Numbered from the stretch's first letter, positions 54,036-64,000 are shown. The stretch: DNA of 64,000 nucleotides from Sabethes cyaneus (GCF_943734655.1 NC_071354.1:45068044-45132043); one strand, 5' to 3'. Translations and numbers: made by a program. Notes: generated from the sequence alone by a model not told the origin.

Positions 54036-54566
54036 CAGTTGGCCTCGAGGTACGACATTAACAAGCCAGTCGTCGTAGGTTCTCGAATCTCGAATCTCGA
54101 CTGCACGCAGAAAAATGATGATAGTTGGAAACAACAATCCCCTGTTGTTGAGTTCAACTTGTATTATATTTTTGAATCAAAAACATATTGTTTAAACTGA
54201 ATTCATACTCCTTTTGCTTCTTTTAGATCGTTTATAAACCCAAAAGTACTTATTTTTGATTCTACAATTTTTTATTTGATAGAAACTAGCAATTATTCGA
54301 AATAACAAACCTTATTGTTGAACTTAAAAGTCAGTTAGAATCAAAAAAATATCTGGGTTAGCCTTCAGTCTACAATATTTTTTGTTGAATTTATACATAA
54401 TTTTTTTGCATTTACAATTTTTTTTTCTGCGTGTGGGAAAGGCTATAAAAGTCAGTAGGATCTATCACTAGCCACGCAATTGTCCTATACTCTAATAGCT
54501 GGCTGCGAAGTATGTCGAATAAATACAGAACGGAATGTAGCATGAAGGCTTTCGTGATAGATTAAC
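54036..54566 (+). mobile_element. tRNA-related SINE (family 2), interrupted by a MITE
   Basis: The head has an A-box-like 'tggcctcgaggtacgac' and a B box 'ggttctcgaatctcg'. After the inserted MITE, the body continues 'gggaaaggctataaaagtca' and 'gcaattgtcctatactctaa', then 'ggctgcgaagtatgtcg' and ends 'ggaatgtagcatgaaggctt'. The same body is at 56528-57250. From memory it resembles Feilai-type mosquito SINEs, but I could not check this. Confidence 0.8.
54105..54433. mobile_element. 329-bp MITE inserted in the SINE (CACGCAGAAAAA ends)
   Basis: The left end cacgcagaaaaat and the right end ttttttctgcgtg are inverted. The SINE sequence 'cgactg' / 'tgggaaaggc' is split, with TG present on both sides (54103-54104 and 54434-54435), consistent with a 2-bp duplication. 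The interior is AT-rich and non-coding. Confidence 0.88.
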
Positions 54567-54985
54567 TTTCAGTAGATTAACAAATAAAACAACATCTACA
54601 TAAAAATATACATGATAGCACTACAAGGACAGCAAACCGATCAATGTAATCATACACATCATCTTTGCATGGTAATTTTCCGCCATTCTAGCATGTCCCC
54701 ACCACCGTGTCCGTCAAGATTTTGAATACCGCCATCCGGGGATACTTGCAACGCTTTTGAACTTCGACTCAGTATAACATTCGAAGTATACCGTTTAGGT
54801 CCAAGTGTAAGACTTGAACCAGACTTGAACCGTTCTATCAGCGAGAGGCATTTCCCAACTATTTGGAAATCCGTTTTAATCACACCGTTTTATATATCTA
54901 GTTCGTTCAACGAAGTAGTTAACTACCGTGAGATCTTCATTCTTAGCTGGTCCTTGACAGATGCATGATTCGCTCTACCAATCTG
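54567..54985. other. Unassigned DNA
   Basis: No recognisable feature; the minus frame at 54659-54883 has no known domain. Confidence 0.4.
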
Positions 54986-55165
54986 TCAAGTGCATAATTT
55001 CTGCAGAACAACACGGTTTTGTGAATAACCGTTCGACCACTACAAAATTTGCTAAGCTATGTATCGATTATTGTGGATAAAATTGAAAAACGATAACAAA
55101 TCGACGCTGTGTATGTTGATTTTGCCACGGCTTTTGACAAGTCCATATGACGTCTTCGGAAGAAT
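54986..55165 (+). pseudogene. Non-LTR reverse transcriptase fragment (palm motif A)
   Basis: The plus strand reads ISAEQHGFVNNRSTTTKFAK, then after stops DAVYVDFATAFDK. These are the RT 'QHGF-xxxRST' and 'DFxxAFDxV' motifs (the Asp of motif A is one of the three catalytic residues). Stops and frame changes between and after them show it is dead. The rest of the element is missing. The motif style fits Jockey/CR1-group elements. Confidence 0.85.
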
Positions 55166-55374
55166 TTCTGTATATCAATAGCCGCAACGACTGGTGGTTA
55201 GTATTAGTTCGGAACTCAAACACAAGTGGCGCTGCAAAAATTACCTTTTTGCCTTTCTACTATATAAATATATAGTATAAAGCTATAGGAATCACTTGAA
55301 AAACCGAAAATGGAAAGAAGGTCCTGTGAACCGAATGCTATATATCATTCGACTCATTCGACAACTGAGCATTT
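55166..55374. other. Unassigned DNA
   Basis: No recognisable feature. Confidence 0.4.
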
Positions 55375-55500
55375 TCTGTGTGTGTGTGTATGTGTGTGTG
55401 TATGTGTGTGTGTGTATGTGTGTGTGTATGTGTGTGTGTATGTGTGTGTGTATGTGTGTGTGTATGTGTGTGTATGTGTGTGTATGTGTGTGTGTGTGTG
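55375..55500 (+). repeat. TG/TATG microsatellite
   Basis: Tandem TGTGTGTGTATG-type units (period mostly 12, then 10) to 55500. It adjoins the conserved end of the ~300-bp repeat (~27 bp away), mirroring the CA tract at 47706. Confidence 0.95.
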
Positions 55501-55527
55501 AATGTGACGCTTGACTTTAGTAGTCTG

Positions 55528-56460
55528 TTTCTCGGAGATGGCTGAACCGATTCGTTTGCTATTACGCCTATTTGAAAGGTGTTATCACCTTGTAGATCAC
55601 TATTGAATTGTTTTGCGGTCCGACATTTTGTTTAAAAGTTATAAGCAAAAATGTAAAAATTACGTGACATGATTTTCTCCGGAACCGCTCAACCGATTTC
55701 AACAATTTTAGTATCAAATGAAGACTCTTGCTACCGCAAATTTTCTGGCAGAGTTTTATCGAAAACAATCGAGCGGTTCAAAAGTTGCTTATGCTTAGAA
55801 ATGTGCTTTTTCAGGGTGTCAATTAGTCGAACGTTTCTCAGAGATGGCCGAACCGATTTATGCGCTATTAGTCTCATTTGGTAGGTAATATAGCCTCATA
55901 GATTACTATTGATTTGTTTTTTGATTGGATGTTTAATTTGAAAGTGATGAGCAGTCGTATACAGCACAATAAAATTTACAATTATTCATAACGATTTTAA
56001 CCAGATAATTAATCAGATTTCTATTATCTTAGTATCAAACGAGAGGCCTTAACGCTGTGAACATATCTGCTAAATTTTATTAGAATTGGCCTTATTAGTC
56101 AAAAGTCATCGGAAAAACATTGATGAAATTATTTAAGCAAACTTTACTTATATGAACCAAATAGAAAAAAAACGCAATCATGTGCTCTAGCGCAAAAATG
56201 CTTAATTTTCCAGGCGGTAAGTTTTTGGACCAGTTTATTTAAAAAATATGACGCAGCTTTCTACACTATTAGGGTGACCATAAATCTACCTATTAGAGTG
56301 TTGCAAATTTTTGTTTTTTTAAACGCGTCCAAAAAAGTACAGTGTCTTCACAAAAGTTGTAGAACACAGTAAAATAAGCAACTTTGCTGTACATAGTAAC
56401 TATCTACCTCTTATTGGTTGCGAAGTGTAACAATTTTTTTTAAATGCAGCGAAAATTGAA
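55528..56460 (+). repeat. Tandem ~304-bp monomers of a dispersed repeat
   Basis: The block 'tttctc(g/a)gagatggc(t/c)gaaccgatt' starts at ~55529 and again at ~55833, with parallel downstream parts ('tagatcactattgaattgttt', 'tagattactattgatttgttt'). That gives at least one full 304-bp unit and a partial second. The inverted relatives are at 45400-46080 and 47600-47705. Non-coding. Confidence 0.8.
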
Positions 56461-56527
56461 AAATTGAGATATCGAAAAGCGGCTACGTCACAATTTAGAT
56501 AATTAATTTTTACACGTCAAAAAAAAA

Positions 56528-57250
56528 GTTCGAATCTCGGCTGGGAGAGGCTGTTGGAATCAATAGGATCGTAGCAACTGGCCCTGCAATTGTCCTGTAC
56601 TCTAACAGCTGGCTAGTCAAACGGTATCACCGAGGATGACTAGTAGCTCCAACGTGCGACTTTCGCCGGAAATTGACGTCAGGGGGGCTCCGTAGCCGCA
56701 AGGTTACCGAGTCTGCTTTGACAAGCGAGTGGTCGTGGGTTCGAATCTTAGTAGAATCAAGCCATTCGATGTCAAGTGACTTTAGCATGGGTTTATTCTC
56801 AGGCCCCTCCATTTACCCTTCCTTCGTGCTGAATTCTATATTTACCCTCTGAAGCCTCTTGACAGTGCAAATGTCCCTCCTATAGTTAAGTGTACTGGTC
56901 AGAGGTACGAATGAGTCCTCGCCAGGGACGGCTATAATATGGGATAGTGCTGGCAGCGAGGAATAAGTGGGTAAAGTAGATTAAGCTTTGAAGGAAGGGT
57001 AAACCCCAATACACGCAAGCACGCATAAAATTTAATAAGCATATCGCTCACTCAATAGCGATTATAGCAAAAAGAAATGCAGTGCAGGTCATACAGCAAA
57101 CACCCGGGCGATATTACAATAGATCAACTAACTGGTCGCAGTAATGAGTCCACACATGAAAAAAAAAACAGCTGGCTACGAAGTCTGTCGTATAAAAACA
57201 GAAGGTCAAGTTTCGATAACGGAATGTAGCACCTAGGCTTTGCTTTGCTA
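56528..57250 (+). mobile_element. SINE family 2, 5'-truncated copy split by SINE family 1
   Basis: The left part (56528-56615) starts at the B box 'gttcgaatctcgg' and runs to 'actctaacagctggcta'. The right part resumes at 57168 with 'acagctggctacgaagtctg' and ends 'ggaatgtagcacctaggctt'. The other SINE is inserted between them, with an 11-bp duplication. Confidence 0.88.
56616..57167 (+). mobile_element. SINE family 1, copy 2, with 11-bp target duplication
   Basis: Flanked by perfect ACAGCTGGCTA duplications (56605-56615 and 57168-57178). The tRNA-like head starts at ~56682 (ggggggctccgtagccgc), with B box 'gggttcgaatctt' at ~56738 and an A tail at 57159-57168. About 66 bp upstream of the head, between the duplication and 'ggggctccg', are absent from the copy at 4490-4964. 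The family head may be longer than that copy shows, or this insertion carried extra 5' sequence. Confidence 0.92.
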
Positions 57251-57522
57251 CTACCCATAAACGCATAACAGTCCCATGTGATTTTTCACCACTTTTGAAG
57301 TAAGCCTGGGAATCATCTTTAAATTGTTCATTCTTTCAATTTTTCAAACAGTTATGTTTGTTCCCAAAATTAAAAAAAAATCAAACTCTGTCAGTCACAA
57401 GTTACAAATAAACGCGTTACAGTTTCAGTAGTTAAAATATAACAATAAACATCTGCTTTTATCAAGTGACTGGACCGATTTGACTGCATAAGTACCAAAC
57501 ACCAAAGTTTTGTGGCCTAGAA
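57251..57522. other. Unassigned DNA
   Basis: No recognisable feature. Confidence 0.4.
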
Positions 57523-57630
57523 CCCAAGTAACAATTTGGGTTTTATTACACTCTTATGATGGAATTTAAGTCCAAAATTGGTCATGAAGACCGCCATAAG
57601 AGTACAATCAAATTCACATTGTTGCTTGGG
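57523..57630. mobile_element. 108-bp hairpin MITE (CCCAAGTAACAAT ends), copy 1
   Basis: Ends cccaagtaacaatttgggtt and, reverse-complemented, cccaagcaacaatgtgaatt. Inside them are paired 'ttacactcttatgatgg' and 'ccataagagtacaat', so the whole element folds on itself. A close copy is at 60842-60949, and the same termini bound the 1.84-kb element at 32547-34387. Confidence 0.9.
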
Positions 57631-57819
57631 AAGAATTCTATTGAACAGAATTCGGATCGGTGGACGGTTCGGAAGATATGTCCGGAACAAGCTCCGGAAT
57701 ATATGAAACTTGAGCATAGAAGCACCTTGAATCATAACAATCCCGTTATGCGACACCTCCAAGTACTCGAAAATGCAAAACTAGACCATTGGTAGTCGTA
57801 TAAAATGTTCAAGATATCA
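57631..57819. repeat. Repeat-like flank of the hAT-like element
   Basis: Contains loose repeats such as 'tccggaa', 'gatatgtccgg' and 'acctccaagtactcgaaaatgcaaaa' that recur after the insertion at 60540-60720 ('ctttaagtactcaaaattgcaaaa', 'aatgttccgg'). The hAT-like element inserted into an older degenerate tandem repeat. Confidence 0.55.
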
Positions 57820-58113
57820 GCGGACACTAGAGGTGTGCGCCGGTCAGATTATCGGTGGCGGCGGCGCAGGAATCATTTTTATTCGGCGGCGGCGGCGTGC
57901 ATCGGCGTACGAGTATTTTACACCGTTAAATTACCGCATTTCGTATAAGTTTAAGCAAAATCTTTTTAAAATCGAACTAAAGTTGAGACAAGTAAAACAA
58001 ATCTTAATAATGCTTATTTTGTGAATGATTTTTAATGACCCTTAAATCTTTAAATAATTTGTTATTTGTGTGTTTGCGAATACGCGATATGGTAGACACT
58101 AGTATGTAAAAAT

Positions 58114-58389
58114 ACAGAACAGAAGTGGAAATCCGAACGATTCGGTGATCAAAACTGGTAACAGAGTTTTTTTTTTTGTTTTTATTTTTCTTTGGGAAGG
58201 TTTTCTCATAGAAGCGAATAACGGCAATATAAGCAGAACGCTCGCTGCCAATTGCATAGCAGCTTTCACATGCTTTCGAATGCGTTCGTGTGTTTTCGTG
58301 GAAAAAACTGACTCGCTACCCCAGGTTCGCTAGTATCTGTAGAAAGTAGCATGTACGTGTTTGGATTTCTACTTCCACTTCTGTTCTGT
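58114..58389. mobile_element. Nested ~276-bp TIR element (ACAGAACAGAAGTGGAA ends)
   Basis: Left acagaacagaagtggaaatc and right, reverse-complemented, acagaacagaagtggaagta; both arms continue to a 'gaaatcc(g/a)aac' block. It lies inside the hAT-like element, and target duplications are not clear. Confidence 0.78.
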
Positions 58390-58831
58390 GGTAAAAGGCA
58401 GGGAAGATTGGGATACGCACCCTATCTTTCGATTTTATGCCGTACATATGAGCTTCCGATTGCTACAGATCGAATTTAAATTTCAGTTTTCTGCCAATGT
58501 TTTTTTTTAAATTAAGGGATATTACATGCATTGCGTATAATAGACGGCGCCTAAAACTAGGCGGGTGAAATCGGCAATGTTGCAAATCGAGCAAGAAGTA
58601 AAGTAAGCCCCTGCGAGTGAGTATAAGCAGCATCCAGCGCTTACGCAACTGACGCAAGCGTACGATAAGCAACCACCGATGCTGTGTGCATACTTCCTGT
58701 TACCTACTTACTAGCGAGCGCACAGCCTCGAAATATCTTTCTGCATAGCCCGCTTACAAACCCAACAACTTGTGAGAAGCCAACAGCCCGTGTGGGCTAG
58801 CGGCATACTAGGATATATGGATAATTATTTT

Positions 58832-59407
58832 CAGTGTTGGGCACCGCTAATTCGCTAACCGACCAATCGAGAAACGCTAGTTATACTTTATAATTTATAA
58901 TCAGACTAGCCGAATTGTTGCTGGTCCATAATACCAGTTGAAGTGCCGCTGTTTATTTTAAAATTAATAAACTGTAAAGCATTTTATCCATTATATCCCG
59001 TATTTTGCACCTTACTGGACACCGCAGTCTAAAAGTGCGACTGGCACAAAAAGTGCGACAATGCGAATGCTGTGAGTAACAAAGAGAAAGACTGACAATT
59101 GCAATGTTGCTGTTTTGTTTTGTCATATACATTGGCATTAGAGAAAATAATCTGGATTAATCCAGGTACAGCTGCAAACCACAATAATAGGTTTCGATCT
59201 TAGTTAAATTAAGAAAAGTCATGTAATATATACAAATTAGTAATAAGTTGTACAGTGATAGATTACAATGCAAGTTGTTGCGATATGTTCAAATATAGAT
59301 AGTGACTGTTAATTTGCAGTTTGCGATTAGTGATTAGCGAAATTTTCACAATTATCGAGCAAATTGTATCGGTTAGCGAATTAGCGAATTAGCGGTGCCC
59401 AACACTG
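58832..59407. mobile_element. Nested hAT-like MITE, perfect 8-bp duplication ATTATTTT
   Basis: A 576-bp element ending CAGTGTTGGGCACCGCTAAT on both sides (right end inverted) and flanked by ATTATTTT at 58824-58831 and 59408-59415. CAGTGTTGGGC-type termini with 8-bp duplications are typical of hAT. Subterminal 'attcgctaa' repeats are present. It is non-coding and inserted after its host element because the duplication is entirely inside that host. Confidence 0.94.
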
Positions 59408-59714
59408 ATTATTTTGCATTTTTTTCTTTTTTGTTCACCTTACGTCCTCACTTATACACGCGGATAAGACTGCGAGCCCTCAGCTGCTTGGATTGCAATG
59501 ACGGGCGAGAGAAATACACACTCACAAAAACTTGTCGCAGTGCATGAAAAAATAAGAGCGAGAGTCCGTAGGAGATACTCATGCCGGCGTGTTAGTTAGA
59601 ACTAAAACGCGCGTGTGAGAAAATTAGACCACACGAGTGCGGTCTTGCAACACTGGAAATCAGTATCGGGGTAAAACCGGCACCTAATTTTGGCACCAGT
59701 CAGTTTACAACCGC

Positions 59715-60180
59715 GAAATGAAAAGTAATACTAGCTCTCACCATTCCGCTCTTTCTCCTCACTCTAAAAATTTCATTACTTTCTTCTACCGTCCCTTCGT
59801 CAATTCTAAAAAAATTACAGTTTCAAAAAATATTCTTTTTCCTTTTTCTCAAGCTGTGATTAGTTTACAAAGCTCAAAAGTTATAAAAGTCTTTGCCAAG
59901 CTTCTACTAATAAAACCAAAAAAAAAAAATTCTCTGCGGTGTGTAGTTTCTGAGAGAAAGGTACATAAAGCTTGAAAATCGTGTTTTTACAGGAGCGGCA
60001 TTTTATTCCAGCGAGGTTGTTCCACGCCGCCGTGGAATGCTTATGTGTTCGATCGTTTTTCAGTCACTTCCCGTGGTCGGATCATTACAAAATTAGTATC
60101 AAAATAAACAAAAAAGACTGCAGAATTAAAATCTGAAAAAAAATTTGACTTTTTCAAAAATTTTGGTCGCTAATGTCTCC
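59715..60180 (+). repeat. Single-arm copy of the 39.7-kb palindrome repeat
   Basis: Matches the spacer and one arm of 39724-40247: 'ctcaagctgtgattagttta', 'caaaagttataaaagtcttt', 'gccaagct', 'gtgtagtttctgag' and 'cccgtggtcggatcattaca'. Here it is not palindromic, so the palindrome at 39.7 kb probably arose from this simpler unit. Confidence 0.8.
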
Positions 60181-60530
60181 TTAAAAAGAAATGAGCACCG
60201 GGAAGCAAGACAGAAGTTTGACAGAAAACGTCATGCTAAAGTTCGTTTACGTTAGGTTTTTCGATTCGCACTCAGTTGGACGCATGGTAGCAGTTTAATT
60301 GAATCTAAATTAAAGGTACATTATAAGAATGAATTCACAAAACGGGTTCACTATGTGCTGTCAACATGTTGACCCGCATTTTTGTCAATATTGGACTATA
60401 TCGTCGGCGTGGGTAAATGGCTTCGGCGGCGTGGGAAAAAGGACCTAGGCGGCGCGCCGGTTCTAAATCATCGGCGGCGGCGGCGCGTGCAAAAGTGTCG
60501 GCGGCGGCGGCGCACACCTCTAGCGGACAC

Positions 60531-60841
60531 ATCTCACACGTCCGGGAATGTTCCGGATCGGGGATCAGTTTCTGAATTGAACTAAAATACAACATCTTTA
60601 AGTACTCAAAATTGCAAAAGTAGTTCATTTGTCGTGATATAAAGTGTCCAGGATTACATTGGCCACAGCCGGACACGTTCTAGGAACGCTCCGAATACAT
60701 CCAGAAAAACGACCAGTTTTTAATATAAGCTAAACCCCAGAATGCGACCCCGCTATTAACTCAAAATAACAAATTTCAAATAAAAGGAAGACATTTTTTA
60801 ATTCCTTTGAAATATTATACTAATTTATCAGTATATTACAT
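60531..60841. other. Right flank of the hAT-like element; degenerate repeat
   Basis: Continues the 'tccgg / acctttaagtactc' type degenerate repeat seen left of the element. No gene. Confidence 0.45.
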
Positions 60842-60949
60842 CCCAAGTAACAATTCGGGTTTTATTACACTCTTATGATGGCATTTAAGACCAAAATTGG
60901 TCTTGAAGACCACCATAAGAGTACAATAAAACTCACATTGTTGCTTGGG
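60842..60949. mobile_element. 108-bp hairpin MITE, copy 2
   Basis: Same length and structure as 57523-57630, with ends cccaagtaacaattcgggtt and (reverse-complemented) cccaagcaacaatgtgagtt. The trinucleotide CAT is found on both flanks and may be a target duplication. Confidence 0.9.
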
Positions 60950-61149
60950 CATAGACATGCATATGTATTGATGATAACTACCATAGTGTTATAAAAGTTG
61001 AATTATGTGCCGAAAGCGTGTCGAATTCTAACTTAAATGACGAATGAGATGTTATAACAAAGGTTCCTTTCATCAATAGGTGGATTAAATCGGGTTTTTC
61101 TTGAAAGTATTCAAAAGAAGTTCCAGTTTTGATTTTCTTGCAAAAACAA

Positions 61150-62680
61150 TTAGGCTTATACAAATTTGGAAAAAAGTTTATGTCCTGGTCTCGAAATATT
61201 GCTCAAGGGGGGGGCAAGAAAAAATTAATAACATCAAAACTTCAATAACTAAACAAAGGAGAAGAAACCAGTGTATATTTTTCCAGATTAATAAAAGTTC
61301 AATTCAAAAAAGTTGTACAGTACTTAAATTTTTGTTCAAACCAAAACAACTTTCCAAATTTTTTGATCCAAGCACATAAAGTAAGTATTCTGGTAGAGAT
61401 GAATCAACTTGAAAATATTGGAGTGCTTCAGGATCACCTTAGAGAGCCATAAACGTGTAACTTGACCTTCATTTGAATTTTGTTTTTTACTTGCATGTCA
61501 CTCGGTTAGTTACCTTGTATTTTAGAATAATCCAAATCTGTGTCACTTACTAGTTCAGCACTCGGTAACCACGAAATAGTATCGAAATCTAATCATCTCG
61601 TAAAAATGGCAATTTAGGTCCCTAAAACTTTTTTACTTGAAACGCAAGTGCTATGCTACTGACATTTTTTAAGAAAAAAAAAATCTCTGGCACCATTCAC
61701 GTTTGAAACTGCTAGTTTCTTGGTCAACCTTTTAGTCATATGAATATCAGCCCATTCCTCAGCTGATCCTGGTTCTCAACAATAACGTGTTTATCTTTGA
61801 TATATTACGGATACAAACGCACCACTATCAGAAGCGATTGTCATTGTCTGACTAATAGCATTTGTCCAGTCCGGTGCTGCACTTCGGATGAAGTGCAGTA
61901 CTGCACTGGGAGTTGTTTTCCAAATATTAGGGCTTTTAACAGCCCTCTGTCGAAGAACCTTGATCTTTAATTGAAAAATGCCGGACATCGGCATAACAGG
62001 CGTTGCAAGTCTTTTTTTCTGTACCACTGAATCGACATATATCACCTTGCAGTTTCCCCATAAGCTTCAGGTGATAGCAGTTTGGACAATGTCCTGTTAT
62101 AAGTACAGTATAAATGTTTAGATCTTTCTTCGAAATCTCTAGGATTTTGCGAACTATTGAAATGTTTGGAGAGATAAACTGTTTCGACTGCCTAGCAATG
62201 AAAGTGTTATTCCAATTTAATTCCACTTTCGTACATTTCCATACTAAGGCTCAGTAAAAAAGCAATATAACTTAACATGACTTGATTTGATGTAATGGTC
62301 GGGGCCACCGTTGATCCCAATGATAATCACAACGTGACAATAGTCAGAAAAGTTTCGAACAGTTCACTGACATCCTTTCTGCATGCGTCCAATGCATGGT
62401 AAAAATTGTATCTATATGTTTTTCGTCCCTTACATCCAAAATTAGGGACACTACGGAATAAAACGATCAATTTGGAGCCCCGAAAGCACCGAAAGCTGAT
62501 GTTCCGGGGTGTGTAATTTGTTGTATGTATTTGTATTTTAATCTTATCTACTACCTATGACAGCAAAATATAATCCCACAGCAATTCGGAATATCTCCGT
62601 CAAAAATGGTAGCAAATTTCACTAATACATTGTTTAGTTGATTGATGCCTCAATCTAATTCGATTCTTTTGAAGCAAGTT
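61150..62680 (-). repeat. Dispersed repeat D, copy 2, including a retrotransposon segment
   Basis: Inverted relative of 46430-47590 (shared blocks listed there) but ~500 bp longer because of the RNase H segment at 61791-62226. The common outer parts suggest both loci derive from one retroelement, the copy at 46 kb having lost the coding part. Alternatively the segment was inserted here. Confidence 0.78.
61791..62226 (-). pseudogene. Non-LTR retrotransposon RNase H-end fragment
   Basis: One frame reads MELNWNNTFIARQSKQFISP and VLITGHCPNCYHLKLMGKLQ then GDICRFSG. This is the 'L-TGHxxxxxHL...C-R-C' region closing the RNase H domain in I/LOA/Jockey-like elements. After a frameshift near 61960 it continues with SPNIWKTTPSAVLHFIRSAA then PDWTNAI, the usual C-terminus, and stops at 61791. 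The zinc-knuckle-like Cys residues after CRFSG are degraded. The enzyme would remove RNA from RNA-DNA hybrids during retrotransposition; this piece is dead and 5'-truncated. Confidence 0.87.
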
Positions 62681-63409
62681 GAATTAGCATAGCATAGCAT
62701 AGTTTGACCGCCCGTGAGTTGCCCGCGATTGATCTAGATCAGCTGAGATTGCACAAAGAACCATCAGAATGATGCTTGGGACTAGGAGGTAGCAGATCAT
62801 TCTCAGTGTGCATTTTCTGGTGATCTAATTCTTTATGATGATCAATAGCAAAGCTGGCCACGCCCATGCAGGTCAATTTGGGAGGGAAAGGAATGTTAGT
62901 CCGACACTTGCTGCTACTAGAGACCGAGGAATCCTCTGCATCATCCACAAGTGTCACAGGAAGGAGTTGTTGTTAGTAGAAAGAAATTGATCTGGATCCA
63001 CCGAGGCAGGTGGTGCGATCACTGTCATTCGAGCTCGCGTACGGCTTGAGGACGTTTTTGGTTACGTGGCCATTGCGAAACAGGTAGTTGAGATCCGACA
63101 TACCGATATAAGAAAAAACTTTGAAAAATCGATTTACCGTACCGAAAGTTATGTACTATCAACGTATGCGATTCGTTTGAAATCACGCGCGGTCAGTTAT
63201 TAAATACCGATAGACCTTTGTTGCTGTACACGAAAGCTATCCTGAGACAAACGTGTCTATTTGGCAATTCATCAAAAACATTGACTGCGCGAGAACCTTC
63301 ATCATCCTTTGATCATAGAACTTGCTTAAAGACTCTGACTTCTCCCTAAGCTGTATAAAAGGTATTAAGTTTTTGATAATCACATGATAGAAATAACGCG
63401 CGATGTTCC
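62681..63409. other. Unassigned DNA
   Basis: Begins with a short (TAGCA)n run at ~62686-62702. No gene or element recognised after it. Confidence 0.4.
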
Positions 63410-63583
63410 TAGGTAACCGATTTTACGATTAAAATGCACGTTTATACGATTTCAATAAAAGTTCCGTTTTGTAAACGCACCATTGCTAAGTGTGCTCAAA
63501 TGAATTCAAAATGGCGTTTTAAAATAACCGCTGTCAGAAAAAAGCAATGAGCGAGACACGAAAGCAAACGATGCTAAATTACC
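63410..63583 (+). repeat. Dispersed repeat C, copy 2
   Basis: Inverted relative of 14878-15060, starting taggtaaccgattttac. Non-coding. Confidence 0.8.
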
Positions 63584-63589
63584 GGTGAC

Positions 63590-63975
63590 CGGACGAGAGC
63601 CATAAATACGATAGCCATACGGACGGTTGCCATACGTACGAATGCCATATAGACGATTGCCATAATGTATGTTTGCCATAATAGACGGAAGCCATACAGA
63701 CGAATGCCATAACGTATGTTTGCCATAATAGACGGAAGCCATAATGTACGTTTGCCATAATTCATATTTTTGATATGGAGGCCCAGAACTACACTTCGAC
63801 CAGTTCAAAGCTTAAAGGATCAGCGCGACCAAGTCGCAAGAGGCCTAACTGATTCAGATTAAAAAAGCGGCTTTGCGAATAGATTTAGACAGATGTGATT
63901 TCTGCGGGGGGCTGCCCCCCCGCAGTGGCCGGCACTTCCGACGGGAGCCATAATGTACGTTTGCCATAATCCATA
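63590..63975 (+). repeat. Degenerate ~18-bp minisatellite 'gacggttgccataatgta', interrupted
   Basis: Units such as acggttgccatacgtac and acggaagccataatgta repeat from 63590 to ~63770 with an 18-19-bp period. After a ~165-bp interruption two more units occur at 63938-63975. On the minus strand the period gives a Tyr-Gly-Asn-Arg-like repeated peptide, an artefact. The array probably continues past 63975. Confidence 0.85.
63902..63925. other. G/C-rich perfect hairpin inside the interruption
   Basis: A 10-bp perfect stem, ctgcgggggg paired with ccccccgcag, around the loop 'ctgc'. It lies in the non-repetitive insert of the minisatellite, and the poly-G arm could also form a quadruplex. Function unknown. 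Confidence 0.6.
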
Positions 63976-64000
63976 TATTTAACGTTTCCTAGATGATTCA

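Larger units (their letters stand above)
57828..60522. mobile_element. hAT-like transposon (non-autonomous), 8-bp duplication GCGGACAC
   Basis: Ends TAGAGGTGTGCGCCGG and (right, reverse-complemented) TAGAGGTGTGCGCCGCCG, directly flanked by GCGGACAC at 57820-57827 and 60523-60530. An 8-bp duplication and T/CAG-A-GGTG termini are characteristic of the hAT superfamily. Both subterminal regions hold CGG-rich repeats (57850-57900, 60405-60515). No transposase is recognised within 2.7 kb. The interior carries at least three other elements (58114-58389, 58832-59407, 59715-60180). Confidence 0.9.

Overview
This window looks like repeat-dense, AT-rich genomic DNA from an insect, most likely a mosquito-like dipteran. 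That assignment is an inference from three things: the kinds of mobile elements present (Tc1/mariner transposases with the 'DYETYVK / LRPIEKYWAIMK' signature, a BEL/Pao pol fragment with a YVDD box, tRNA-derived SINEs, several non-LTR retrotransposon ends), histone gene remnants carrying the animal histone mRNA 3' stem-loop, and very long simple repeats. I found no intact protein-coding gene. Every protein similarity I can support is broken by stops, frameshifts or insertions. Long open stretches in several places (5.1-6.4 kb, 19.2-19.4 kb, 38.8-39.1 kb, 47.6-48.0 kb) are artefacts of low-complexity sequence.

Layout. 0-5 kb: a MITE family, a dispersed repeat with a conserved short reading frame, and a composite repeat (MITE end, array of a 13-bp unit, short tail) flanked by a SINE with perfect target duplications. 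5-9 kb: a 1.3-kb purine-rich tract, a degenerate minisatellite and unassigned DNA. 9-15 kb: terminal-inverted-repeat (TIR) elements and a reverse-transcriptase scrap. 15-17.7 kb: a mariner with complete ends, split by a non-LTR retrotransposon and abutting a BEL/Pao pol fragment. 17.7-30 kb: mostly unassigned, with a 7-bp minisatellite, a pyrimidine-rich tract holding a SINE head, the second copy of the 2.5-kb repeat and a non-LTR 3' end. 30-35 kb: a weak candidate exon and a second mariner broken by a 1.8-kb TIR element and two small hairpin MITEs.

35.7-37.3 kb holds remnants of histone H2A and H2B genes with three histone-type 3' stem-loops. 37.7-38.7 kb is a TIR element carrying an unrecognised reading frame. 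38.8-40.8 kb has a compound microsatellite and a roughly 520-bp palindrome. 43.9-45 kb is the inverted second copy of the 13-bp composite. 45-51.7 kb has about 300-bp repeat monomers, a MITE, a large CA tract, a foldback element with about 220-bp arms and the inverted second copy of the 9-kb TIR element. 51.7-57.3 kb contains non-LTR scraps and two SINE families, one interrupted by a MITE and one by the other SINE. 57.8-60.5 kb is a hAT-like element with an 8-bp target duplication that contains a second hAT-like element with its own perfect 8-bp duplication. 61-64 kb has a non-LTR RNase H remnant inside a repeat shared, inverted, with 46-47 kb, then a degenerate tandem repeat.

The genes do not form a pathway; the region reads as a graveyard of nested insertions, as in heterochromatin or a large intergenic or intronic space. 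Repeat boundaries were found by eye and are approximate unless target duplications are stated.
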